From NCBI GenBank assembly GCA_021161105.1, contig JAGHBG010000223.1, forward strand, positions 1 to 17,140: a stretch of DNA of 17,140 bases. Reading direction: 5' to 3'. This document shows positions 1 through 7,525 of this stretch, piece after piece. Within the stretch, counting starts at the first letter, position 1. Each line of letters starts with the position of its first letter. The position numbers and the translations under genes were made by a program. Source of the DNA: Thermotogaceae bacterium. GTDB taxonomy: Bacteria; Thermotogota; Thermotogae; Thermotogales; Thermotogaceae. Below the pieces are notes generated by a model, which ran no database searches, was not told the origin of the DNA, and was given only the letters and a program-made list of their open reading frames with translations.

Positions 1-357
1 CCATGTGAATGAGTCTTCTATATCTGCATCTGATGGGATAAAGTAAAACTCTCCATCTTTGCTTATCCCATGCCCAGCATAGTATACGATGAGTGTATCC
101 TGTGGAGAGGTTGAGTTTATCCATTTTCTGAATTCTCTTACAAATTCACCTGTTGTGGGGTTTCTAAGGAGTGTTATTTGAGAGTCTGGGATTTTGGATA
201 ATGCTTCTTTTAAATTATTTGCATCTTTTTCTGCAAGAGGGAGAGGAAGGATTGACTGATCATCATATAAAGCTTCATAAATCAAAAAAGCTTTTATTGA
301 AGAAAAGCCTGAGGTTATAAGCGTGATTATGAGTATAAAAAATATAAACTTTCTCAT
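1..357 (-). CDS. Secreted caspase-like (peptidase C14) protein, N-terminal part, cut by window edge
   Basis: Only the first 119 codons are inside the window; the gene continues past position 1. Residues 1-20 (MRKFIFFILIITLITSGFSS) look like a signal peptide, so the protein is probably exported. After it comes a typical caspase-fold start: a beta strand with acidic turn (IYEALYDD), then LAEKDANNLKEAL, where an Asp and a following helix are usual in metacaspase-like proteins, and strand VYYAGHG at 91-97. His96 of YAGHG is the expected catalytic histidine of clan CD (C14) peptidases, and FIPSDAD at 106-112 is the usual next motif. The catalytic Cys would lie outside the window, so activity cannot be judged. 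The ATG at 357 is preceded by AAAGGAG and by an extended -10 promoter. It reads in the same direction as the clpC unit but is separated from it by 324 bases. The substrate is unknown. The family call is fairly sure; the role is not. Confidence 0.8.
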   Translation of the reverse strand, partial: MRKFIFFILIITLITSGFSSIKAFLIYEALYDDQSILPLPLAEKDANNLKEALSKIPDSQITLLRNPTTGEFVREFRKWINSTSPQDTLIVYYAGHGISKDGEFYFIPSDADIEDSFTW

Positions 358-681
358 TTGTACCGCACTCCTTTTTATTGTTTCATAAAAGATTATAGCA
401 CTTTGGCGTTGTTCAATATAAGAAACGCGAAAAAAGAAGGCCGTATCTCATTTTTATTGGTGGAAAAGTTAAGAGCGAAGGGTTTGCTCCAATGGAAAAA
501 ATTCTTTTGTTTTAAAGGGATTTACAGGCGCATTTACGGGATAATTTTTGGCAAATTCCATGTGCTCTTAAAAGCTTCGATATAGTGTTCATGGAAATAC
601 AAGTTTTATTCAGCGATGCTTGGAATTATTTGACTTAACAAAGCTTGTTTGAGTTAATCTCTTGCCTTGGTTTGAGTCTTT
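358..681. other. Intergenic region, 324 bases, no gene supported
   Basis: This stretch separates the end of the rseC-like gene from the start of the caspase-like gene. It holds the caspase promoter near 392-400 and its Shine-Dalgarno site. The rest is AT-rich and shows no tRNA, repeat array or GC-rich hairpin. A short inverted repeat, AACAA-AGC-TTGTT at 637-649, lies just downstream of the rseC-like stop but has no T-run. A 75-codon plus-strand frame from 358 is not supported by a ribosome site or recognisable composition. Confidence 0.6.
392..400 (-). promoter_or_regulatory. Extended -10 promoter of the caspase-like gene
   Basis: On the minus strand the sequence reads TGCTATAAT, a perfect TATAAT with the TGn extension. 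A TTGAAC lies 13 bases upstream, too close to be a normal -35, so the TGn probably compensates. The predicted RNA start near 385 gives a leader of about 28 nt carrying AAAGGAG. Confidence 0.6.
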
Positions 682-1122
682 CTATTCTTTCGATTGTGTC
701 CATAAAGCACTATTTTTATTCAACACTTTAACCACTTTAGGTGCGAATTTTTTGGTCAGTTTTTTATCGAGAAGTTTTAATATGAAGTAGTATATGCCAA
801 GGAAGATCAAACTGTATAGAAAAGAAGCTTCGTCGGAGAAGGAGCATTTTTTGAATATAAGTATTGATGCTATAAATATCAATAATGGGAGTGTATAAAT
901 GAAGAAGGAAACTTTTGTGATAGAGGCTCTTGGAGTTTTTACAAGTACAATGTCGCCTGGTTTGACTTCTATCTGGTTAGTAGAAGCTTTTATGGTGGCT
1001 TCCTCTTCGTTTCTTTTGCATAGAAGTGCCATTGCACAGTTTTCGCAACTTCCTTCATTGTCTATCTTTTTTAGAATCGCAATATCGTTATTTACAGTGA
1101 CTACCATCATTTTTTCTTTCAT
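682..1122 (-). CDS. RseC/MucC-like membrane protein
   Basis: From the ATG at 1122 the product has 146 residues. The N-terminal cytoplasmic part carries three cysteines (CENC and ALLC, residues 26, 29 and 35) followed by a beta-rich segment. Two hydrophobic helices follow at about 72-91 and 98-117, then a basic C-terminal tail. This is the RseC/MucC plan (cysteine cluster, small beta domain, two membrane spans). In E. coli RseC modulates sigma-E signalling and the SoxR-reducing Rsx/Rnf complex; here I infer only a redox-linked membrane role. The start was chosen because MKEKMMVVTV lines up with the E. coli RseC start and AAAGG sits 8 bases upstream. A GTG at 1152, directly abutting the rtcB stop, would add ten basic, polar residues and is possible. 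It is the last gene of the clpC unit, and no clear terminator follows. Confidence 0.75.
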   Translation of the reverse strand: MKEKMMVVTVNNDIAILKKIDNEGSCENCAMALLCKRNEEEATIKASTNQIEVKPGDIVLVKTPRASITKVSFFIYTLPLLIFIASILIFKKCSFSDEASFLYSLIFLGIYYFILKLLDKKLTKKFAPKVVKVLNKNSALWTQSKE

Positions 1123-1152
1123 CCAACCACCCTTTTTATTTCTCTTTTTCAC

Positions 1153-2577
1153 TCATCCCTTTACAACACCCAGAGGAACAAGCTTTGCTACTTTTTTGGC
1201 TATTCCGACATTGTCTGTTATATCAACAACTCTGTTTACATCTTTGTATGCCTGTGGAGCTTCCTCAACGACTGTTCTTTTTCCTTTGCTCATTATGGAT
1301 ATTCCTTTTTTAGCGAGTTCGTCCATGATTTCGTTAAAGCTAAGTTTCCTTAAAGCTTCTCTTCTGCCCATTTTTCTTCCTGCTCCATGTGCAGAAGATG
1401 AGAATGTGGTTTCCTCAGCTTTTTTTGTGCCCACCATTATATAGGATGCTTCCCCCATGTTTCCGGGTATAAGAACGGGAAGGCCAGCTTTTCTGTATTT
1501 TACGGGAATAAGGGGGTTGCCTGAGCCAAGAGATCTTGTTGCTCCTTTTCTGTGAACTATGAGTTTTTTTCTTTTTCCGTTGATTTCATGTTCTTCGATT
1601 TTAGCGATGTTATGTGCTATGTCGTAAAGAAGAGGCATGTCAATACCTCCAAGAACTTTTCTGAAAGCTTTTCTAACAAGATGGCTGATTATTTCTCTAT
1701 TTGCAAAAGCATAATTTGCAGCGCAGGCCATGGCAGAGAAGTAACTCTGCCCCAGAGGATGGTAAAATGGTGCGTTTATAAGCTGTTTATCAGGTAGATT
1801 TTTGTTGTGATCTTTTAAATTATCTCTCATCAGTTTTATGTAATCTGTTGCAACCTGATGTCCAAAGCCGCGGCTTCCGGTGTGGATCATAACGACGATT
1901 TGATCTTCAAACAGGCCAAAAATTTCGGCAACTTCGCTATCGTATATTCCTTGAACTTTTTGTATTTCTATAAAATGATTACCTGCTCCAAGGGTTCCAA
2001 GCTCATCTTTTCCTCTTTCAAAAGCTTTTTGTGATACCGATGCCGGATCAGCCTGCGGAAGCTTTCCACCATCTTCAATAAAATTCAGATCTTCTTTAAT
2101 ACCGAAACCATTTTTAACAGCCCATTCGGCTCCTTCTCTACATACTTTTGATAAATCTTTTTCCCCAAATTTTAATGGGCTTCTGCTTCCTACACCGACC
2201 GGGACATGCTTGTAAATTTCTTCTGTTAATCTGTCTATTTGGCCTTTAATCTCTTTGTGTGTTATTGGAGTTATCATAGCTCTAACGCCGCAGTTTATGT
2301 CAAATCCAACAGCTCCCGGGGATATTATTCCATTACTTTTCGCATCAAAAGCGGCAACACCGCCTATTGGGAATCCATAACCCCAGTGGATATCTGGCAT
2401 ACCGTATACTTCTTTAACAACTCCAGGGAGAGTAGCAACATTCATGAGCTGTTTTATGGCTTCAACGAATTGTGGATCGTTGATAGTTTCAGAATCTGTG
2501 AATATAATGGCGTCAACCTTCATATTATTTTCTTTTTTAATTCGCCATATATACTTTCCTTCCTTCTGAACGTTCAT
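1153..2577 (-). CDS. rtcB: RtcB-type RNA-splicing ligase (3'-phosphate RNA ligase)
   Basis: The product of 474 residues is close to the usual length (about 480). RtcB joins a 2',3'-cyclic phosphate or 3'-phosphate RNA end to a 5'-OH end using Mn2+ and GTP, through a histidine-GMP intermediate, in RNA repair or tRNA splicing. The metal ligands are visible in order: Asp93 and Cys96 in GFDINCGVR, His201 in GAGNHFIEI, His232 in IHTGSRGFGH and His322 in DIAHN. The guanylated His397 is in SSSAHGAGR, with nearby RKGATRSLG (343-351) and PGNMGEASY (371-379). All key residues are present, so it should be active. The ATG overlaps the disA stop by four bases (ATGA), implying translational coupling. The first 18 residues align with the N-terminus of archaeal RtcB, supporting this start. 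Archease, the usual activator, is not in the window. Confidence 0.96.
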   Translation of the reverse strand: MNVQKEGKYIWRIKKENNMKVDAIIFTDSETINDPQFVEAIKQLMNVATLPGVVKEVYGMPDIHWGYGFPIGGVAAFDAKSNGIISPGAVGFDINCGVRAMITPITHKEIKGQIDRLTEEIYKHVPVGVGSRSPLKFGEKDLSKVCREGAEWAVKNGFGIKEDLNFIEDGGKLPQADPASVSQKAFERGKDELGTLGAGNHFIEIQKVQGIYDSEVAEIFGLFEDQIVVMIHTGSRGFGHQVATDYIKLMRDNLKDHNKNLPDKQLINAPFYHPLGQSYFSAMACAANYAFANREIISHLVRKAFRKVLGGIDMPLLYDIAHNIAKIEEHEINGKRKKLIVHRKGATRSLGSGNPLIPVKYRKAGLPVLIPGNMGEASYIMVGTKKAEETTFSSSAHGAGRKMGRREALRKLSFNEIMDELAKKGISIMSKGKRTVVEEAPQAYKDVNRVVDITDNVGIAKKVAKLVPLGVVKG

Positions 2578-3656
2578 AATGTTTCTTCACCTTCTACAGC
2601 TGCTGTTTTTCTCATTTTCAAAGAGTGAATGCTGTCTACAATGGATTTTGCCCTTTTATTTCCAATACCTTCAACTGATTTCAGATCCTCTATGGAAGCC
2701 TGACTGATTGTAACAATGTCCTTGAAATTATCAACGACTTTTTTGCTTATGCTCAATGGGATTTTCGCAATGTATTTTAATATCCTGTAACCTTTGGATT
2801 TAACTGTTATATCCTCGGTTTGCGGCAATGTCTGAACAGTATAACCTAGAGCTCTTGCGATTTTTACTATGTCAATTGTGGAGTCTTTTGTAAGGTCTTC
2901 TAAGATTTTCTTAGGATCGTATTCTTTCCCCAATTCATCGTTGTAATAATCCATTATAACAAGTTTCATTAAATCATCTATGTTTTCAATCAGTTCGTTA
3001 ACCTGCATTTTAGCGAGGCGAGCTTCATCACCGAGTTCTATCAAATACGGCTTTATTTCGTAAGAAATTTTCATTACCATTATGCCTTTTTCAAGTACTT
3101 TAACCACATCATATAGAGTAGTTCTATTTTCAAGTTCTATTATGTCAAGTTCGAAAAGAAGCTTGTCAAAGTTTTTTCGATATTTTTCAAGAGTATTTAT
3201 GGCCTGAGATACCTTTGATAAAACGAGTGTTGTATCATTTACGACATATTTGTAATCTTTGTAGAAGAGTGTGATGGTTTTTCTTCTTCTGGATACTGTT
3301 ATAACTACATCTCCAGTCTGTTTTGCAAATCTTTCAGCACTTCTATGGCGCATGCCGGTTTCCGTTGTTGGAATTGATGGATCAGGAACAAGGTGAACAT
3401 TGGCGTAATATATTTTCGAAATATCTGACGATATAACGATAGCCCCGTCCATCTTTGCAAGTTCGTAAAGGTATTCTGGAGTAAAGTTTATGTCGAGTCT
3501 GAATCCAGCTTGAATTATGTTTTTATGCTTGTCCGGGTCATCTATAAGAACAATTAAAGCGCCAGTGTTTGCCTTCATTACATCGTCTATTGCTTTTCTC
3601 AATAGCGTTCCCGGGGCAATCAGTTTGATTTTTTCTAAAAGCTCTTCGTTCATCAT
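2574..3656 (-). CDS. disA: DNA-integrity scanning diadenylate cyclase DisA
   Basis: DisA makes c-di-AMP from two ATP and is inhibited when its C-terminal domains bind branched DNA. The 360 residues match the family (T. maritima DisA is about this size). The N-terminal DAC domain carries DGA (70-72) and GMRHRSAER (101-109), the catalytic and ATP-binding motifs. A helical linker spans about 150-290. A helix-hairpin-helix DNA-binding segment, SVEGIGNKRAKSIV, lies at 327-340. The start is one of two adjacent ATGs (3656 or 3653), separated by one base from the radA stop and preceded by GGGGTGAT. The clpC-radA-disA order is conserved between phyla, and DisA and RadA are known to interact functionally in Bacillus, so a shared role in checking recombination intermediates is likely. 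Confidence 0.96.
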   Translation of the reverse strand: MMNEELLEKIKLIAPGTLLRKAIDDVMKANTGALIVLIDDPDKHKNIIQAGFRLDINFTPEYLYELAKMDGAIVISSDISKIYYANVHLVPDPSIPTTETGMRHRSAERFAKQTGDVVITVSRRRKTITLFYKDYKYVVNDTTLVLSKVSQAINTLEKYRKNFDKLLFELDIIELENRTTLYDVVKVLEKGIMVMKISYEIKPYLIELGDEARLAKMQVNELIENIDDLMKLVIMDYYNDELGKEYDPKKILEDLTKDSTIDIVKIARALGYTVQTLPQTEDITVKSKGYRILKYIAKIPLSISKKVVDNFKDIVTISQASIEDLKSVEGIGNKRAKSIVDSIHSLKMRKTAAVEGEETL

Positions 3657-3657
3657 A

Positions 3658-4965
3658 TCACCCCATTATACTTATTAAATCCGACAATCTTCTAGTTTCA
3701 TGAACTATTAAATTCCTGTGTTCAATAGGAGTTGCAGGTGCTGCTACTTCTTTAAAACCGCTTTGAACTACTGTTTCTATTCTTTTATTCGTTGCAAATG
3801 GCAATCTTATCTTTCCATCCAACCCGACTTCACCTATGAAAACAATCTTAGAAAGTTCTTTCTCAAGCAAAGAAGAAAGTATAGCAGAGGATATTGCAAG
3901 ATCCAGACCCGGGTCAGTTATTCTCATTCCACCCAATATTTTCACATATATTTCGTGCATATCAAGTGGTAACTTTAGAAGTTTGCTCATAACTGCAACT
4001 ACAGCGTTTACCCTTGTTATATCAATGCCTACGGCGGTTCTTCTTGGTGAAGGAATTTTACTTCTTGAGACCAGTGCCTGCACCTGAACTATTATTGGTT
4101 TTGAACCTTCCAGGACGCAAGCGATAGCGTTTCCAAAAGGAATGTCATCTTCTATGAACACGGGGTTTTTAACTGCATTTAATCCTTTCGAAGTCATTTC
4201 AAATATCGCAATTTCTCCTGATGGCCCAAATCTATTTTTGAATACCCGAATTATTCTGTAATCTGTGGTTCTTTCGCCTTCAAAATAAAGCACTGTGTCT
4301 ACCATGTGTTCTACGATTTTTGGACCGGCGATGTCTCCGCTTTTTGTTATATGACCTATGAGAAGAATAACGGTTTGATTTTCTTTGGCTGCTTTTACCA
4401 TTTTCCCGGTGACTGCTCTTATTTGCGATATACTTCCTGGAATACTGCCAAGATCAGGTGTGTAGAAGGTTTGTATAGAATCAATAATTAATAAATCGAA
4501 ATCTTTTGCAACTTCGCTTATAGTGTCTATATTCTGTTCTGTTGTAATGACAATTTCAGAGCTCACATCTATCCTCTTTGCCCTGTAAAAGATCTGATCT
4601 ATTGATTCCTCTCCACTGGCGTAAAGGACCTTTAACCCTTTTTCTGTTGCTTTGTCAGATATTTGAAGAGCGAGAGTGCTTTTTCCGATTCCGGGTTCAC
4701 CCCCAAGGAGTATAGCCTGTCCTTTTACAAATCCTCCACCAAGAATTCTGTCAAGTTCATCGATATTTGAAGATATTCTTATTTGATTTTCTATTTGATT
4801 TTTCGATAGGTAAATCAAAGACGGAAGGGGAGATTTACTCCCCTTCCCGATTCCCTTAATAACCTCTTTTGCTGTATTCCATTGCCCGCATACTGGGCAT
4901 CTGCCAAACCATTTGGGAGATTCATATCCACAATTTTCACATACAAAAGTCTTGATTTTCTTCAA
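3658..4965 (-). CDS. radA: DNA repair protein RadA (Sms), branch-migration helicase
   Basis: RadA/Sms is a RecA-like DnaB-type hexameric helicase that promotes branch migration during recombination. The 435 residues contain a C4 zinc finger (Cys9, Cys12, Cys23, Cys26), Walker A GGEPGIGKST (88-97), Walker B LLIID (158-162) and the RadA-specific KNRFG motif (243-247). A Lon-protease-like domain without protease function spans about 265-435. All diagnostic elements are intact. The start is TTG at 4965: its first bases overlap the clpC stop as TTGA, and GGTGGGAG stands about 8 bases upstream, so coupling to clpC is expected. I see no better ATG, and starting later would lose the first zinc-finger cysteines. 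Confidence 0.96.
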   Translation of the reverse strand: MKKIKTFVCENCGYESPKWFGRCPVCGQWNTAKEVIKGIGKGSKSPLPSLIYLSKNQIENQIRISSNIDELDRILGGGFVKGQAILLGGEPGIGKSTLALQISDKATEKGLKVLYASGEESIDQIFYRAKRIDVSSEIVITTEQNIDTISEVAKDFDLLIIDSIQTFYTPDLGSIPGSISQIRAVTGKMVKAAKENQTVILLIGHITKSGDIAGPKIVEHMVDTVLYFEGERTTDYRIIRVFKNRFGPSGEIAIFEMTSKGLNAVKNPVFIEDDIPFGNAIACVLEGSKPIIVQVQALVSRSKIPSPRRTAVGIDITRVNAVVAVMSKLLKLPLDMHEIYVKILGGMRITDPGLDLAISSAILSSLLEKELSKIVFIGEVGLDGKIRLPFATNKRIETVVQSGFKEVAAPATPIEHRNLIVHETRRLSDLISIMG

Positions 4966-7412
4966 CTTTTTGCTCCCACCTTTTTCCTTCCCCTGGTGAG
5001 TTTTAATTCTTCTCCATTTCTTCTAACGATTATTGTATCTCTTTCTTTAAATCTTCCTTTTAGTATTTCCTCTGAAAGGGGATCTTCTATGTATTTTTGT
5101 ATGGTTCTTTTCATGGGTCTGGCACCATACAACGGGTTGAAGCCTTTTTCTATAAGGAAGTCTTTTGCTTCCTTTGTTAAGCGGATTTCGATTCCCATTT
5201 CTGCCAGCCTGCGCTTCAGGTCTCTCAGTATTATGTCTATTATTTGATAGACATGTTCTTTAGTTAATGAGTGGAACACCACTATTTCGTCTATCCTGTT
5301 AAGGAATTCTGGCCTGAAAGTTTTCTTAACTTCACTCATTACAAGTTTTTTGATTTCTTCATATTCTTCCTCGAAAGAGTTTGAAGCTGCGAAACCGAGA
5401 GATTTTTTTGATCTGTTTATCAATTCTCCTCCCAGGTTACTTGTCATTATTACTATAGTATTTCTAAAGTCGACTTCTTTTCCCTGACTATCTGTGAGTC
5501 TTCCTTCATCCATTATCTGAAGGAGAAGGTTGAATATATCTGGATGTGCTTTTTCTATTTCGTCAAAGAGGATCACTGAAAATGGTCTTCTTCTAATCTT
5601 TTCCGTTAAAGAACCACCTTCATCGTACCCAACATAACCTGGGGGTGCACCAATGAGCCTTGACATTGCAAATCTTTCCATATATTCGCTCATATCAAAT
5701 CTTATAAGAGCGTTTTCATCACCAAATAGATGTTCTGCAAGAGCTTTTGCAAGTTCTGTTTTTCCAACTCCTGTTGGTCCCAGGAACAGGAAAACACCGA
5801 TAGGTCTTTTTGGATCTTTTATGCCTGACCTTGCTCTTCTTATAGCTTTAGACACAGATTTTATAGCTTCATCCTGTCCTACTATTCTCTGATGCAGAGC
5901 TTCCTCGAGTTTGAGGAGTTTTTCTGATTCTGTTTCTTCAAGCTTCATAAGTGGGATTCCTGTCCAGCTTGAGACAACCTCTGCTATATCTTCAGCTGTA
6001 ACCGTGACTATCTTTGAATCAACATTTATTTTCCATTCTTGATATTGCTTTTTATATTCTCTTTCAAGCTGCTTTTCTTCTTCTTTTAGTGCTGCTGCTT
6101 TTTCATAATCTTGATTCTTTACAGCTATTTCTTTCTCAGATCTTATGCTATCAAGTCTCATTTTGAGGAATTTAAGTTCTGCTGGTATTGTGAATACTTT
6201 TAACCGAGCTCTTGCTCCTGCTTCATCTATTAAATCAATGGCTTTGTCCGGAAGGAAATGATCTGTAATATACCGTTTTGAAAGAGTAACAGCAGCTTTT
6301 ATAGCATCATCTGTGTATCTAACCTTGTGGTGATTTTCATACCTCATTTTTAATCCTTCCAGGATTTCAAGTGTTTCTTCCTCCGTTGATTCTTTTACAT
6401 AGATTTTCTGAAATCTTCTTTCGAGAGCTGCATCTTTTTCTATGTATTTTCTGTATTCATCAGGAGTTGTTGCACCAATACATTTTATATCTCCTCTTGC
6501 AAGGGCAGGTTTTAAAATATTTGCAGCGTCAACTGCACCTTCTGCGGAGCCTGCGCCAACAATGGTATGTATCTCATCGATAAAGAGAATGATGCTTTTA
6601 TCCTTTGTCACGACCTGCAGGAGCTTTTTCATTCTCTTTTCGAATTCTCCTCTATACTTTGTTCCAGCAACTAAGGATGCTACATCCAGCGAGAATATCA
6701 CCTTATTTCTTAATGGTTCTGGAACCTCGCCTTCAACTATTCTTTGAGCCAGGCCTTCAACTATAGCTGTTTTTCCAACTCCAGGTTCTCCAATCAGAAC
6801 AGGATTGTTTTTCTTTCTTCTTACCAGAATTTGCATTATTCTCTCTATTTCTTCTTCTCTTCCAATTATTGGGTCAAGTTCCCCTTTTGCAGCAAGTTCA
6901 GTTAGATCCACTCCAAAACCTTCAAGTTGGCGTACTGAGTTTGATTGATGGGTTCTTTTTTTAACAACACCAGGTTCGTCAGAAATCGTATCAATTATTT
7001 CTCTTCTCAATATTTGAAGATCTATTCCCAGCTTAGATAGTACATGTATTGCTATGCCTTCTCCTTCCCTTATTATTCCCAGAAGGAGATGTTCCGGCAT
7101 GATTTTTTCGCTTCCGAGTATTTTGGCTTCTTCATAGGCAAGTTCTGTGACTCTCTTTGCCCTCGGTGTCATCTGGGGCGATGTTATAAATCCTCTCATT
7201 CCCATTCCAACCATGGAGATTATTTCACTTTTAGTTCGACTGTATGTTATACCCATACCACCAAGAATTTCGCTTGCAGCGCTATCTCCAACCTTTAAGA
7301 GCGCAAGAAGTATATGCTCAGTTCCAACATAAGAATGTCCGAGTTCTTTAGCTTCCTCTTGAGCAGTTACAAAAATTTGCGCAGCCTTTTCTGAGAATTT
7401 TTCGAAAAACAT
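4962..7412 (-). CDS. clpC: ClpC-type AAA+ unfoldase (Clp protease ATPase subunit)
   Basis: The 816-residue double-ring ATPase unfolds proteins and feeds them to ClpP. Domains in order: two N-terminal Clp repeats (about 1-145); AAA1 with Walker A GEPGVGKT (208-215), pore loop KYRGEF (about 252-257) and Walker B LFIDE (276-280); a coiled middle segment with a UVR-like stretch (about 420-455); AAA2 with Walker A GPTGVGKTE (545-553), pore motif GYVG (592-595) and Walker B ILFDE (614-618); and RPEFLNRIDE near the C-terminus. The start is ATG 7412 because a full GGAGGTGAT site lies 8 bases upstream; a TTG at 7427 would place that site inside the coding region. In Bacillus clpC is controlled by CtsR with McsA/McsB, but neither those genes nor a CtsR-type tandem repeat is seen here. 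It is first in a five-gene unit. Confidence 0.96.
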   Translation of the reverse strand: MFFEKFSEKAAQIFVTAQEEAKELGHSYVGTEHILLALLKVGDSAASEILGGMGITYSRTKSEIISMVGMGMRGFITSPQMTPRAKRVTELAYEEAKILGSEKIMPEHLLLGIIREGEGIAIHVLSKLGIDLQILRREIIDTISDEPGVVKKRTHQSNSVRQLEGFGVDLTELAAKGELDPIIGREEEIERIMQILVRRKKNNPVLIGEPGVGKTAIVEGLAQRIVEGEVPEPLRNKVIFSLDVASLVAGTKYRGEFEKRMKKLLQVVTKDKSIILFIDEIHTIVGAGSAEGAVDAANILKPALARGDIKCIGATTPDEYRKYIEKDAALERRFQKIYVKESTEEETLEILEGLKMRYENHHKVRYTDDAIKAAVTLSKRYITDHFLPDKAIDLIDEAGARARLKVFTIPAELKFLKMRLDSIRSEKEIAVKNQDYEKAAALKEEEKQLEREYKKQYQEWKINVDSKIVTVTAEDIAEVVSSWTGIPLMKLEETESEKLLKLEEALHQRIVGQDEAIKSVSKAIRRARSGIKDPKRPIGVFLFLGPTGVGKTELAKALAEHLFGDENALIRFDMSEYMERFAMSRLIGAPPGYVGYDEGGSLTEKIRRRPFSVILFDEIEKAHPDIFNLLLQIMDEGRLTDSQGKEVDFRNTIVIMTSNLGGELINRSKKSLGFAASNSFEEEYEEIKKLVMSEVKKTFRPEFLNRIDEIVVFHSLTKEHVYQIIDIILRDLKRRLAEMGIEIRLTKEAKDFLIEKGFNPLYGARPMKRTIQKYIEDPLSEEILKGRFKERDTIIVRRNGEELKLTRGRKKVGAKS

Positions 7413-7442
7413 TACTATCACCTCCAATTTCCCTCAACACAA

Positions 7443-7451
7443 ATTTTACAC
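7443..7451 (-). promoter_or_regulatory. Probable -10 region of the clpC unit
   Basis: The minus strand reads GTGTAAAAT. TAAAAT at 7448-7443 places RNA start near 7436 and gives a leader of about 24 nt containing GGAGGTGAT. The TG is one base out of the ideal extended position and no good -35 is visible. The surrounding bases are partly repeated in inverted orientation at the divergent gene. Confidence 0.45.
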
Positions 7452-7495
7452 CATGCATTTCGACTTTCATAGATATGTTATGGTTTAAAAGTTGA

Positions 7496-7504
7496 TGGTA
7501 AAAT
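7496..7504 (+). promoter_or_regulatory. Extended -10 promoter of the coiled-coil membrane protein gene
   Basis: TGGTAAAAT is a TGn-extended -10 with one mismatch to TATAAT. The predicted RNA start near 7511 gives a leader of about 15 nt that is almost only the Shine-Dalgarno site (GAGAGGTGAGAG). No good -35 is seen. Confidence 0.5.
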
Positions 7505-7525
7505 TTGTTCTTGAGAGGTGAGAGT

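Larger units (their letters stand above)
7433..7515. repeat. Imperfect inverted repeat spanning the two divergent promoters
   Basis: The left arm (7433-7454, read on the minus strand) is ATGGTGTAAAATTTGTGTTG followed by AG. The right arm (7495-7515, plus strand) is ATGGTAAAATTTGTTCTTGA followed by G. They match apart from short indels and about one mismatch, and each arm covers the -10 and the first transcribed bases of its own gene. It may be a paired operator or only two similar promoters. Confidence 0.4.

Noticed and set aside
358..585. 75-codon plus-strand open frame in the first intergenic region
   Set aside because: It starts inside the caspase gene's own ribosome site region, has no Shine-Dalgarno site of its own, and its composition resembles random AT-rich sequence.
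637..649. Inverted repeat AACAA-AGC-TTGTT as terminator of the clpC unit
   Set aside because: The stem is five mostly A-T pairs and no T-run follows on the minus strand.
899..1444. 181-codon plus-strand open frame
   Set aside because: It is antisense to the rseC-like gene and the end of rtcB, which have clear family motifs; its hydrophobic look comes from the complement of those genes.
7413..7427. Upstream TTG start for clpC
   Set aside because: The GGAGGTGAT site would lie inside the coding sequence; ATG 7412 is correctly spaced from it.
7413..7525. CIRCE or CtsR-type heat-shock operator before clpC
   Set aside because: Neither the TTAGCACTC-N9-GAGTGCTAA pattern nor a GGTCAAA tandem repeat is present.
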